64,000 bases of DNA from Microbacterium sp. SS28 (GTDB lineage: Bacteria; Actinomycetota; Actinomycetes; Actinomycetales; Microbacteriaceae). The DNA lies in NCBI RefSeq assembly GCF_022761035.1, contig NZ_JAKWJP010000002.1:434001-498000 (forward strand), read 5' to 3'. Within the stretch, counting starts at the first letter, position 1. Every line of letters starts with the position of its first letter. Below, in pieces: positions 56,604 through 64,000 of the stretch. A program made the translations under genes and the position numbers. The notes beneath the pieces are model-generated. The model did not search any database, was not told where the DNA came from, and saw only the letters and a list, made by a program, of their open reading frames with translations.

Positions 56604-56852
56604 ATGCCCAGACGTGCCGACGAAGTCGGTGCGGCTGGGCATTCGTGTGGGTGCCGTCGGAAACGCTCCCGCATGCGGGCGGTCCCGCTCCGCAGAGGCT
56701 CCGCGCAGCGCGAAGCGATGCGTGGAGTGGCGGAGTGGCCGATTCCCGTCAGCCCCTCCAATGCCCAGACGTGCCGACGAAGTCGGTGCGGCTGGGCAGT
56801 CGTGTGGGTGCCGTCGGAAACGCTCCCGCATGCGGGCGGTCCCGCTCCGCAG
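56583..56852. repeat. Partial tandem duplication of tRNA-Gly 3' end and terminator (two 113-bp copies)
   Basis: 56583-56695 and 56740-56852 match at 112 of 113 positions (one T to G difference at 56642). Each copy holds the tRNA-Gly 3' end from the T-loop through CCA, then a hairpin TGCCCAG...CTGGGCA with an inner CCGAC-GAA-GTCGG stem, then about 50 further bases. A 44-bp segment (56696-56739) separates them. Confidence 0.92.
56604..56641 (+). terminator. Hairpin terminator after tRNA-Gly
   Basis: TGCCCAG and CTGGGCA enclose CCGAC-GAA-GTCGG immediately after the CCA end. A second copy lies 157 bp downstream at about 56761-56798. Confidence 0.6.
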
Positions 56853-56860
56853 GATTCACG

Positions 56861-57229
56861 TCAGCTGCCCGGCTCGGCCAGCACCGCGATGAAGCGCTCC
56901 GGCAGGACGACGTTCTCGGATGCCCCGCGGAAGAACCCGGCCACCTCGTCGGGCGTGTACCCCGCGATCCCGCAGCCCACCTCGGTCACGAGGAAGCGCA
57001 GCTCGGGGTGGTCGGCCGCGAAGGCGACGAAACGCCGGGCCTGCTCCTCGAAGACGGCGAGCCCCGACATCGTGTCGATCCCGTACGACTGGCCCTGCAG
57101 GCCCTCGGACTGACCCCAGATCGCTCCGAAGCGGTCATAGGCCGTGCGCGCCGCTCCCCCGCCGTGCGCACCGTGGCCGTTCGACCCGAAGACGAACACC
57201 TCGCCGGGTTGGAGCGTGTCGATGCGCAT
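56861..57229 (-). CDS. A1S_2505-like protein (FGSN family)
   Basis: A 122-residue protein with VFVFGSNGHGAHGGGAARTA near the start and GLQGQSYGIDT near residue 45. This pattern defines a small family labelled A1S_2505 phage non-structural protein in public annotation; the biochemical role is not established. The gene lies next to the duplicated tRNA-Gly segment, its 3' end nine bases beyond the second repeat copy. Its ATG at 57229 lies one base past the stop of the carbonic anhydrase gene. Confidence 0.75.
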   Translation of the reverse strand: MRIDTLQPGEVFVFGSNGHGAHGGGAARTAYDRFGAIWGQSEGLQGQSYGIDTMSGLAVFEEQARRFVAFAADHPELRFLVTEVGCGIAGYTPDEVAGFFRGASENVVLPERFIAVLAEPGS

Positions 57230-57230
57230 G

Positions 57231-57770
57231 TCAGTCCACCGGCGACGCCGTCGCGTGCGTCGCGACGTGCCCGCGGTAGGTCTCGGCGTTGCGGACGATC
57301 CCGGCACGCTCCTCCGCCGTCAACTCGCGGCGCACCTTCGCCGGCACACCTGCGACGAGCGACCCGGGCGGGATGACCGACCCCTCCAGCACGACGGCGC
57401 CGCCCGCCACGAGGCATCCCTCGCCGATGACGGCGCCCGACAACACGACGCTGCCCATGCCGATGAGGGTGCCGTCGCCGATCGAGCAGCCGTGGACGAC
57501 GGCGTTGTGCCCCACCGAGACGTTCTGGCCGATGACGGTGGGATGACCCGCGTCGACGTGCACCGAGACATTGTCCTGCAGATTGCTCCCCGCGCCGATG
57601 GTGATGCTGTCGCCATCGGCGCGCAGCACCGCGTTGTACCAGACGCTGGACCCCTCCGAGAGGGTCACGGCGCCGATCACGCGTGCGCCCGGAGCGACGA
57701 ACGCGGTCGCATCGATCGCGGGCGTGCGGCCGGGCAGGGACAGGACGGAGGCGGCTTCGGCGATCGTCAT
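57231..57770 (-). CDS. Gamma carbonic anhydrase family protein
   Basis: A 179-residue left-handed beta-helix (hexapeptide repeat) protein. Zinc-type histidines occur in VHVDAGHPT and VGHNAVVHGC, as in the gamma carbonic anhydrase/YrdA group. Members range from active anhydrases to proteins of unknown role. The ATG has TAGGGT six bases upstream and no Shine-Dalgarno sequence. Confidence 0.9.
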   Translation of the reverse strand: MTIAEAASVLSLPGRTPAIDATAFVAPGARVIGAVTLSEGSSVWYNAVLRADGDSITIGAGSNLQDNVSVHVDAGHPTVIGQNVSVGHNAVVHGCSIGDGTLIGMGSVVLSGAVIGEGCLVAGGAVVLEGSVIPPGSLVAGVPAKVRRELTAEERAGIVRNAETYRGHVATHATASPVD

Positions 57771-57776
57771 GTCCCG

Positions 57777-57782
57777 ACCCTA
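57777..57782 (-). promoter_or_regulatory. -10 box of leaderless gamma carbonic anhydrase promoter
   Basis: TAGGGT lies six bases before the ATG at 57770. Confidence 0.5.
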
Positions 57783-57834
57783 GACCGCGTCCCGACGTCG
57801 TATGACGCCCCGAGTGAGCCCAGCCTTGGCTTGC

Positions 57835-57862
57835 TTGCGGAATGCATCGAGCTGAGTAGCGT
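57835..57862 (+). promoter_or_regulatory. Possible dps promoter
   Basis: TTGCGG (57835-57840) and TAGCGT (57857-57862) are 16 bases apart, about 40 bases before the dps ATG. Confidence 0.4.
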
Positions 57863-57902
57863 TGAGCCAGACGACAGCACACGTCCATCGGAGGGTATTG
57901 AC

Positions 57903-58388
57903 ATGACGAAGACCCAGACCACCCCGGCGACCGCGGCCGGGCCCGAAGTCGCCGCAGGCTCGGCCCAGTTCCTGACGCCTGTGACGCTCGGACTCCAGGC
58001 CCTCGCCGTCAACGGCAAGCAGGCGCACTGGAACGTCCGCGGCGCGAACTTCATCGCGATCCACGAGCTCCTGGACTCCGTCGTGGCGCACGCACAGGCG
58101 GGTGCCGACGAGGCCGCCGAGCGGATCGTCGCCCTCGGACTCCCGATCGACGCACGCCTCGGCACGATCGCCGAGAAGACCACGGCGACGGGCGTCGCAG
58201 CCGGCTTCTCGCAGTGGGACGACATCGTCCGCGCCGTGATCGCCGACATGGACGTCGTGATCGCCGACGTGCAGGCCGCGATCGACGGGCTCGACGAGAT
58301 CGACCTCACGAGCCAGGACATCGCTATCGGCATCAAGGCGTCGCTCGAGAAGGACCGCTGGTTCCTGTTCGCGCACCTTGCGGGCTGA
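57903..58388 (+). CDS. dps: Dps family DNA starvation/ferritin-like protein
   Basis: A 161-residue four-helix ferritin-like protein. The ferroxidase ligands are in KQAHWNVRGANFIAIHELLDSV (His, His, Asp) and the ADEAAERIVALG helix. It oxidises iron with hydrogen peroxide and coats DNA in stress. GGAGG lies nine bases before the ATG, and the short N-terminal extension has few lysines. A strong terminator follows. Confidence 0.93.
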   Translation: MTKTQTTPATAAGPEVAAGSAQFLTPVTLGLQALAVNGKQAHWNVRGANFIAIHELLDSVVAHAQAGADEAAERIVALGLPIDARLGTIAEKTTATGVAAGFSQWDDIVRAVIADMDVVIADVQAAIDGLDEIDLTSQDIAIGIKASLEKDRWFLFAHLAG

Positions 58389-58404
58389 GTAGGCGCACGA
58401 TTCC

Positions 58405-58438
58405 ACGAAAGCCCCCGGAGCGATCCGGGGGCTTTCGT
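58405..58438. terminator. Terminator between dps and the response regulator gene
   Basis: ACGAAAGCCCCCGGA and TCCGGGGGCTTTCGT form a 15-pair stem with loop GCGA. It can serve both convergent genes. Confidence 0.8.
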
Positions 58439-58455
58439 CGTCTCGGGATGCCGCG

Positions 58456-59136
58456 TCAGGCGTGCTGCAGGAAGGCGAGCACTGCGAGCACACGACGGTG
58501 CTCCGTCGCGGACTCCTCGAGGCCGAGCTTCGCGAAGATCGCGCTGATGTGCTTCTCGACGGCGCCCACTCCGATGAAGAGCCGCTGCGCGACGGCCGAG
58601 TTGCTCCGGCCCTCGGCCATGAGCTCCAGCACGTCGCGCTCGCGGGGTGTGAGGCGCGACAGCGGGTCGGGCCGCGCCGCGAGCAGTCCACGCACGACGA
58701 GCGGATCGAGCACCGTGCCGCCGTCGCGCACGCGTTCGACGGCGTCGGTGAACTCCTCGAGCGAGGTGACGCGGTCCTTGAGGAGGTAGCCGATGCCGCC
58801 TTCGCCGCCCGCAAGCAGCTCGCGCGCATAGACGCCCTCGACGTACTGGCTGAGCACCAGGATGCCGAGCCCCGGCAGCGCCGCGCGCAACGCGATGGCG
58901 GCGCGGATGCCCTCGTCGCGGAAGTCCGGCGGCAGCCGCACGTCGAGCACCGCGACATCCGCCCCCGCCTTCCGCACGCGCTCGACGACCTCGTCGGCGT
59001 CGCCCCACGCTCCGGCCGTGACATAGCCCGCCTCGTCGAAGAGCCGAACGAGCCCTTCGCGCAGCAGGACGGAGTCCTCGACGAGGACGATGCGCAGCGG
59101 ATCGGTGCTCATCGGCTCAGGATAGGACGCGCTCAT
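58456..59136 (-). CDS. NarL/LuxR family response regulator
   Basis: 226 residues: a receiver domain (phosphoacceptor Asp in VLDVRLPP near residue 62) and a C-terminal LuxR helix-turn-helix (LTPRERDVLELMAEGRSN). The ATG at 59136 overlaps the kinase stop (ATGA); a second ATG at 59112 is closer to the domain start but lacks a ribosome binding site. It pairs with the adjacent kinase. Confidence 0.92.
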   Translation of the reverse strand: MSASYPEPMSTDPLRIVLVEDSVLLREGLVRLFDEAGYVTAGAWGDADEVVERVRKAGADVAVLDVRLPPDFRDEGIRAAIALRAALPGLGILVLSQYVEGVYARELLAGGEGGIGYLLKDRVTSLEEFTDAVERVRDGGTVLDPLVVRGLLAARPDPLSRLTPRERDVLELMAEGRSNSAVAQRLFIGVGAVEKHISAIFAKLGLEESATEHRRVLAVLAFLQHA

Positions 59137-60506
59137 GCGTCCGCCGGCGCACCGGCGAGCGGCACATGCACGCCGACCGTCGTCGGTCCGCCGAGGGGTG
59201 ACTGCAGGACGAGGTCGCCGCGGAGTCCGTGTGCCCGCTCGCGCAGCCCCTCGAGACCATGTCCCGGTGCGAAGCGCGCACCGCCGCGGCCGTTGTCGAC
59301 GAGCCAGAGGTCGAGCGTCGGCTGCTCACCGGGACCCACTGGTCGCACCCACACCCGCAGCGTCGCGGCCGTCGCGGCGGAGTGCTTGGCGGCGTTCGTG
59401 AGCAGCTCGGCGGCGATGAAGTACACCGTGCGGGCGACTTCGGCGGGAACGGCCGCGTCGATCGCAGGGTCGAGCTCGACGCGGGTCGGCACAGCGCTCT
59501 CGAGTGCGAGCGCATCGAGCGCGGCGCTGAGCCCCCGATCCTGCAGCAGCGGCGGCGCGACGCCCGACGACAGCGCGCGCAGCTCGTCGAGCGCAGCCTT
59601 GGCGTGACCGCGCGCCTCGCGGGCGAGTTCGGCCGCGGCATCCGTATCTCCCGCCTGAGCCCGCCGTTCGAGCGACGCGAGGTCCATCTGCAGGCGCACG
59701 AGCCGCTGCTGGGGACCGTCGTGGATGTCGCGCTCGAGGCGACGCAGAGACTTGTCCTCCGCGACGACGGCCGAGCTGCGCGCGGCGGCCTCGGCGCGGA
59801 CCTCCGCCGCAAGGTCGTCGGACGGCCAGCGTCCGAGCATTCCGCGCGCGACGCCGTGGTGCGCGAGGGAGAGGCCGCGCAGGACCCACGGGAGGGTGAA
59901 GGAGAAGAGGATGCCGGCGACGAAGTAGAGCACGACCTCGACCGTCCACGACGACCAGCCGTCGAAGAGCCACGGCACGGCATCCGCGACGTAGTGGCCC
60001 CATTCGCCGCCGTCTCCTCGCGGGAGGAACAGTCCCCAGAACCCGTAGGTGAGGCCGCCGAGACTCACGCTGAGCCACGTGACCGTCAGCACGAACGAGA
60101 TCGTGCTGAGGATGGGGCTCACGATCATGCCGTGCAGCAGATAGATCCAGTAGTGCCCGTTGCGGAGGGGCCGGATGAGCGTCGCCCAGAAGCCCGGGCG
60201 TGCGACGGGGTCGCGATGCCACTCCGGCTCGGCGACGGCGGGAAGGCCCGTGAGACCCAGCAGGAAGCGGTCGGCGACGCCGAACCCGCGGGCGACGAAC
60301 AGCGTCGCCACGATGATCGGAAGCCCGATCACGATGATGAGCAGCCCGACGCCCGTCCAGAACAGTCCCGAGAGCACCGACACCGACGTCATCGCGAGCA
60401 CGAAGACGGCGAGCAGATACACGGCACTTCCCGGCACGCGCTTCCACAGCGCACCGTAGCTGCGCCAGAAGCTCGGCGCGGTCTCGGGATAGGGGGTGAT
60501 CGTCAT
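59133..60506 (-). CDS. Sensor histidine kinase with putative sensor domain
   Basis: A 457-residue membrane kinase. Several membrane helices (about residues 25-240) form a 'putative sensor' type N-terminal domain. The phosphoacceptor histidine is in DIHDGPQQRL near residue 250 (HisKA_3), and the ATPase domain has ELLTNAAKHS and GHGLEGLRERAHGLRG. GGAGGAG precedes the ATG. The signal is unknown; this kinase type in actinobacteria often concerns the cell envelope. Confidence 0.9.
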   Translation of the reverse strand: MTITPYPETAPSFWRSYGALWKRVPGSAVYLLAVFVLAMTSVSVLSGLFWTGVGLLIIVIGLPIIVATLFVARGFGVADRFLLGLTGLPAVAEPEWHRDPVARPGFWATLIRPLRNGHYWIYLLHGMIVSPILSTISFVLTVTWLSVSLGGLTYGFWGLFLPRGDGGEWGHYVADAVPWLFDGWSSWTVEVVLYFVAGILFSFTLPWVLRGLSLAHHGVARGMLGRWPSDDLAAEVRAEAAARSSAVVAEDKSLRRLERDIHDGPQQRLVRLQMDLASLERRAQAGDTDAAAELAREARGHAKAALDELRALSSGVAPPLLQDRGLSAALDALALESAVPTRVELDPAIDAAVPAEVARTVYFIAAELLTNAAKHSAATAATLRVWVRPVGPGEQPTLDLWLVDNGRGGARFAPGHGLEGLRERAHGLRGDLVLQSPLGGPTTVGVHVPLAGAPADA

Positions 60507-60597
60507 GGCTCCTCCAGGTTCTCCCCCAGCATCCCGAACGGCGCGGAGTCGCGGCATCCGACCCGCTCCCCGATCGGGCGGGGGGACAGCCCCCCTC

Positions 60598-62100
60598 TCA
60601 GCCGACGTGCGTGAGGCGCCCGCCCAGCATCGTGGCCGCGACGCGCATCGACCGCAAGCGGGTCTCGCCCGCCGTGAGTGGATCGGCCTCGCACACGACG
60701 AGGTCCGCGCGGGCGCCGGGAGCGATGATCGACGGGTTCGTCGATCCGCCGTGCGTCGAGGCCGCGAGCGCCGTCACGGCATCGAGGGACTGCTCGGGAT
60801 GCCACGGCTCGCGTCCGTCCCGCGTGCGGTGCACAGCGGCGGCGAGCGCCGCCCAGGGGTCGAGCGGCGAGACGGGGGCGTCCGAGCCGAGGAGCAGGTT
60901 GGCGCCCGTCGCGGCGAACGCCGCGAGCGGATACGGCATCGCTGTCTGCTCGGCCCAGATCGTGTCGGTGAGGTCGCGGTCGTCGATCGCGTGCTCGGGC
61001 TGGACGCTCGCCGACACGCCGAGCCGCCCGAAGCGCGGGATGTCGACGTGCGCGACGAGCTGCGCGTGCTCGATCGTGCCGGTCGCGCCGGTCACCGCGA
61101 ACGCGTCGAGCGCGTGCGAATTCGCGACGTCGCCGATCGCGTGGATCGCGCACGCGAGACCGCCGCCCGTCGCGCGCGTCATGAGGTCGACGAGCGTCGC
61201 GGGGTCGACCGTCAGGACCCCGTGATTGTGCGGATCGCCCGGATAGGAGCGAGAGCAGGCGGCGGTGCGCGTGCCGAGCGATCCATCCGTGATGACCTTG
61301 AGCGAGCCGACACGGACGAGATCGGATGCCGCTCCCCGGGCGACCTCGCCGGTGCGGAGCCCCTCCGTGAGCGCGCGATCGAGATGCTCGGGGTAGACCC
61401 CGAACTCGACGCGGAGCGTGTCGAAGCCGGAGCGCGTCCGGCGCGCCCACGCCTCCTCGTTCCACGCCATGTCGAGATCGACGAGCCCGACGATGCCGCG
61501 GGATGCGGCATCCCGCGCCATCTGCTCGACGAGGAGGTCGCCGGTCTGCGGATCGACGAGATTGAGGCGGCGCGAGATCTCGAACGCGGGCTCTTCGCGC
61601 AGGAACCCCGAGCCGTCGGGTGAGAAGAGGCCCTCGCGGCGCAGGGCGGCGGAGTTGAGCCAGACGCTGTGCACGTCGGCGTTGATGAGGTACGTCGGGG
61701 TTTCGCCGGTCGCCGCGTCGAGCAGCGGGAGCGTCGGCGCATCGGCCCAGAAGGCGTCGCGGTAGCCCGTGCCGACGCGCCGGCCATCGATGACGGGCGC
61801 CTCGGCCATGAGCGCCGCCGCGTGCGCCGCGGACGTCGCATGCCCGAGGGGAGCCCGCTGCGAGACGAGCGACCACTGCATGACGTGGACGTGGTGGTCC
61901 CACAGGCCCGGGATCAGCGTGCCGCCCGTCGCGTCGAGCACGAGGCCGCGGGGGGCGAGCGCTCCGGCCGGCGCGATGTCGACGGTGGCGCCGTCCGCGA
62001 TGTGGACGTCGAAGGGGCCGTCGTCGGGAAGGAGCTCGCTGCCCGGGCCCGCGATGCGGACACCGGCGATCGTCCCGACCGACTCGCCGACGGCCGTCAC
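60598..62100 (-). CDS. Amidohydrolase family protein (YtcJ-like)
   Basis: A 500-residue metal-dependent amidohydrolase. The metal-binding DHHVHV motif follows GGTLIPGLW near residue 53; AIHAIGD and a later LLGSDAPVSPLDPW with the catalytic aspartate complete the set. It resembles the YtcJ/LAF3 group, whose substrates are mostly unknown. The GTG at 62100 overlaps the stop of the PaiB-like gene (GTGA). Confidence 0.88.
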   Translation of the reverse strand: MTAVGESVGTIAGVRIAGPGSELLPDDGPFDVHIADGATVDIAPAGALAPRGLVLDATGGTLIPGLWDHHVHVMQWSLVSQRAPLGHATSAAHAAALMAEAPVIDGRRVGTGYRDAFWADAPTLPLLDAATGETPTYLINADVHSVWLNSAALRREGLFSPDGSGFLREEPAFEISRRLNLVDPQTGDLLVEQMARDAASRGIVGLVDLDMAWNEEAWARRTRSGFDTLRVEFGVYPEHLDRALTEGLRTGEVARGAASDLVRVGSLKVITDGSLGTRTAACSRSYPGDPHNHGVLTVDPATLVDLMTRATGGGLACAIHAIGDVANSHALDAFAVTGATGTIEHAQLVAHVDIPRFGRLGVSASVQPEHAIDDRDLTDTIWAEQTAMPYPLAAFAATGANLLLGSDAPVSPLDPWAALAAAVHRTRDGREPWHPEQSLDAVTALAASTHGGSTNPSIIAPGARADLVVCEADPLTAGETRLRSMRVAATMLGGRLTHVG

Positions 62101-62735
62101 GCGGGCCGCCGCATCGCTTCGTGCGCACGGCGCATCTCGGCGGCGAGGGCAGGGTTCGCGTACGCGCCGTCGCCGCTCAGCTCCGCGATGATCGTCTCCA
62201 CGATCTCGGGCGTCTTGTTCTGGCTCAGCTTGCGCTTCGCGACGACCTTCGTCGGCGTCAGCCGGAAGCCCACCGTCCCCTTCTCGAGCCGCTCGATGTA
62301 GGCCGGGTCGTTCGGCGGCTCCCAGAGCAGGCGGGGCTGCGGCATCCGGTTCTCGAATCTCGCGACGAGCCGATCGAGCACGCGCAGGTTCTCTTCCGTC
62401 GAGAGCACCTCGGGGACTCCGGTGAGGTGCGCCGAGACGAAGTTCCAGGTCGGCACGTTCGAGGCGTCGCCGTACCAGCCGGGCGAGATGTAGCCGTGCG
62501 GGCCCTGCACGACGACGAGCAGCTCGCGCTCGCCGAGTCCGTGGATGAGATCGTCGGGCTTGCCGACGTGCCCCACGATCGTGAGGTCGTCGCGGTCCTC
62601 GTCGAGGAGGACGGCGTAGTGCGACGCGACGAGTCCGTCGTCGGTATGGCTGACGAGCGTCATCCACGAGTTGCGGTCGATGAGTCGGCGGAGCTCGGCG
62701 ATGTCGGTCATCGCGAAGCTCGGGTTCTGGCGCAT
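62097..62735 (-). CDS. FMN-binding negative transcriptional regulator (PaiB-like)
   Basis: A 212-residue flavin-reductase-like split barrel of the PaiB family (FVSAHLTGVPEVLS near residue 92 and KLSQNKTPE near residue 172 are diagnostic). Despite the name, most members are uncharacterised and may be FMN or haem enzymes. The ATG has TAGGCT six bases upstream. It is coupled to the amidohydrolase. Confidence 0.88.
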   Translation of the reverse strand: MRQNPSFAMTDIAELRRLIDRNSWMTLVSHTDDGLVASHYAVLLDEDRDDLTIVGHVGKPDDLIHGLGERELLVVVQGPHGYISPGWYGDASNVPTWNFVSAHLTGVPEVLSTEENLRVLDRLVARFENRMPQPRLLWEPPNDPAYIERLEKGTVGFRLTPTKVVAKRKLSQNKTPEIVETIIAELSGDGAYANPALAAEMRRAHEAMRRPA

Positions 62736-62741
62736 GTGTCC

Positions 62742-62747
62742 AGCCTA
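62742..62747 (-). promoter_or_regulatory. -10 box of leaderless PaiB-like promoter
   Basis: TAGGCT lies six bases before the ATG at 62735. Confidence 0.5.
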
Positions 62748-62764
62748 GGAGCCCGGGACGGGTG

Positions 62765-63826
62765 TCACCTCTGGCAGGAAGGGCACCAGTACAGCTTGCG
62801 GGCGCCCATCTCCTCGAGGACGATCGCCGTGCCGCACGTGCGGCACGGCAGGCCCGTGCGGTGGTACACCCAGTGCCGGTCGTCGCGGCTCGCCATCGCG
62901 GCGCGCCACGCATCCGGGTCGAGGTCGTCCATCGTCATCATCTGGCCGGTCTCGACGCCGATCGCGAGCAGACGCACCCAGTCGCGCCACAGCTCGCGCA
63001 CGACCTCCTCCGGCACGTCGCGCCCGGGCGTGTGCGGATCGAGGCGGGCCCGGTACAGCAGCTCGGCACGATAGACGTTGCCGATGCCGCTCACGACAGC
63101 CTGGTCCATCAGAAGCAGTCCGATGGGCGTCGGCTTGCGGCGGACGACCGCCGTGAATCGGTCCTCGGCCTCGGCCGCGTCGTCGACGAGCGGGTCGGGG
63201 CCGAGCTTCGCGATCGTCGCGGCGACCTGGTCGGGAGTCTGCAGTTCGCAGGCCGTCGGTCCCCGCAGGTCCGCGCACGTCTGGTCGGCCAGCAGCCGGA
63301 GGCGCACCTGGCCCACGACGGGCGGAGGCCACTCGTCACCCTCCTCGGGCAGGCCCTTCGTCTGCTCCGACATGCGCACGTGCACGCGCGTGCGGCGCGG
63401 CGCGCCGATCGACGTCAGCGAGTTCTCGCCCGCGGCATCCAGGATCGGCTCTTCGCCCAGCACCGTGCCGCGCTGGTTCGTCTGCCCCTCCCCACGCCCA
63501 CTCCACTCGCCGCTGGCGCGTCGAGCGGAGCCTCCGGGCGCGTGGGCCTGCCGGCCGTTCGCCGCAGCGATCGTCGGATCGACGAGGATCTCGCCCGCGA
63601 AGTCCCACGCGCCGTACATGCCGAGGTGCACCCGCAGCCACAGGTCGCCCTCGAACGCGAGGAACATCTGCTTGCCGACGGCACGCACCGATTCCGCCTC
63701 GCGGCCGTCGAGGACAGCGGCGCCTTCGGCGAAGCGGCCCTGCGGGCTCGACGCGCGCACCGCGCGACCGACGAAGTTGCGATCGAACTGGCGCGCGATG
63801 CGATGGACGGAGTGTCCCTCCGGCAT
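62765..63826 (-). CDS. Fpg/Nei family DNA glycosylase (Nei2-like) with an inserted segment
   Basis: A 353-residue base-excision repair glycosylase. It begins MPEGHSVHR, so the catalytic proline and glutamate are present after methionine removal. The helix-two-turn-helix region is in GLLLMDQAVVSGIGNVYRAE near residue 240, and the C-terminal zinc finger is CRTCGTA...CPSCQR. The MPEGH start matches actinobacterial Nei2. About 60-70 residues (about 90-165, Gly/Arg/Gln-rich) interrupt the N-terminal domain, making it longer than the usual 260-290. Confidence 0.88.
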   Translation of the reverse strand: MPEGHSVHRIARQFDRNFVGRAVRASSPQGRFAEGAAVLDGREAESVRAVGKQMFLAFEGDLWLRVHLGMYGAWDFAGEILVDPTIAAANGRQAHAPGGSARRASGEWSGRGEGQTNQRGTVLGEEPILDAAGENSLTSIGAPRRTRVHVRMSEQTKGLPEEGDEWPPPVVGQVRLRLLADQTCADLRGPTACELQTPDQVAATIAKLGPDPLVDDAAEAEDRFTAVVRRKPTPIGLLLMDQAVVSGIGNVYRAELLYRARLDPHTPGRDVPEEVVRELWRDWVRLLAIGVETGQMMTMDDLDPDAWRAAMASRDDRHWVYHRTGLPCRTCGTAIVLEEMGARKLYWCPSCQR

Positions 63827-63833
63827 CCGGGGA

Positions 63834-64000
63834 TCAGCCCGCTTCGGGGTCGAACGCGTCGGAGGACTCGCCGCCCGTCGGCGCGGCAAGCCGGCCACCC
63901 GGCGTCGCGCGCGGGTCAGGCTCGAGGGTGCCGTCGGTCTCGTATGCGCCGACCTGACGGATGCGGCGGACGTGGCGCTCCTCGTGCGAGAACGGCGTCG
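63834..64000 (-). CDS. rpiB: C-terminal end of a ribose-5-phosphate isomerase B-like protein (partial)
   Basis: The minus strand from the window edge reads TPFSHEERHVRRIRQVGAYE and continues through a Gly/Asp/Pro-rich tail of about 35 residues to a TGA at 63834-63836. EERHVRRI followed by YE is the usual end of RpiB, and rpiB next to fpg/nei is a known actinobacterial order. Only about 55 residues are present, so the call is tentative. Confidence 0.62.
   Translation of the reverse strand, partial: TPFSHEERHVRRIRQVGAYETDGTLEPDPRATPGGRLAAPTGGESSDAFDPEAG

Overview
This window is high-GC, about 70% by eye. It looks like the chromosome of an actinobacterium of the Microbacterium/Microbacteriaceae type. 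The evidence is the housekeeping gene orders (holA-comEC-comEA-leuS; rplU-rpmA-obgE-proB-proA-nadD-rsfS; ileS-folC-ndk; tRNA-Pro-tig-clpP1-clpP2-clpX), a translational-type T-box before ileS, many leaderless promoters (TANNNT six or seven bases before the start codon), and an actinobacterial RNase E/G with an acidic N-terminal extension. I found no rRNA, insertion sequence, prophage or CRISPR array.

Layout. 0-8 kb (minus strand): DNA polymerase III delta, the DNA-uptake pair comEC/comEA, leuS and pabB. 8-17 kb: a DedA protein, an APP1-type phosphatase, several DNA-damage genes (SRAP/HMCES, a 3-methyladenine glycosylase-like protein, an AidB-type acyl-CoA dehydrogenase), a NagZ-like GH3 enzyme, a zinc metallopeptidase and a sugar dehydrogenase lipoprotein. 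17.5-24.8 kb is the accessory part: a membrane protein, an FAD oxidoreductase, a frameshifted S51 peptidase-like gene, then a 3.4 kb segment bracketed by two identical tRNA-Ala(GGC) genes that carries a CHAD protein and two universal stress proteins. 24.8-41.5 kb is conserved core: rsfS, nadD, proBA, obgE, L27/L21, RNase E/G, VKOR, ndk, folC and ileS. 41.7-45.3 kb: a GH1 beta-glucosidase lipoprotein behind a perfect CebR-type operator, an MFS transporter and a pentapeptide-repeat-like protein. 45.4-55.4 kb: valS, an M3 peptidase, the clpX/clpP1P2/tig proteostasis block and tRNA-Pro. 55.5-64 kb: a hydrolase, tRNA-Gly with a partial tandem duplication of its 3' end and terminator, a gamma carbonic anhydrase, dps, a NarL-type two-component system, an amidohydrolase, a PaiB-like flavoprotein, a Nei-type glycosylase with an unusual insertion, and the end of an rpiB-like gene.

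The points most worth a second look are: the strong excess of the word GGATGCC (about 90 copies on both strands, counted by eye), which overrides codon preference and is almost absent from 17.8-26.0 kb; the tRNA-Ala direct-repeat bracket; a decayed flavodoxin start fused to CHAD; the tRNA-Gly 3'-end duplication; and fifteen leaderless-type promoters with nearly fixed spacing.
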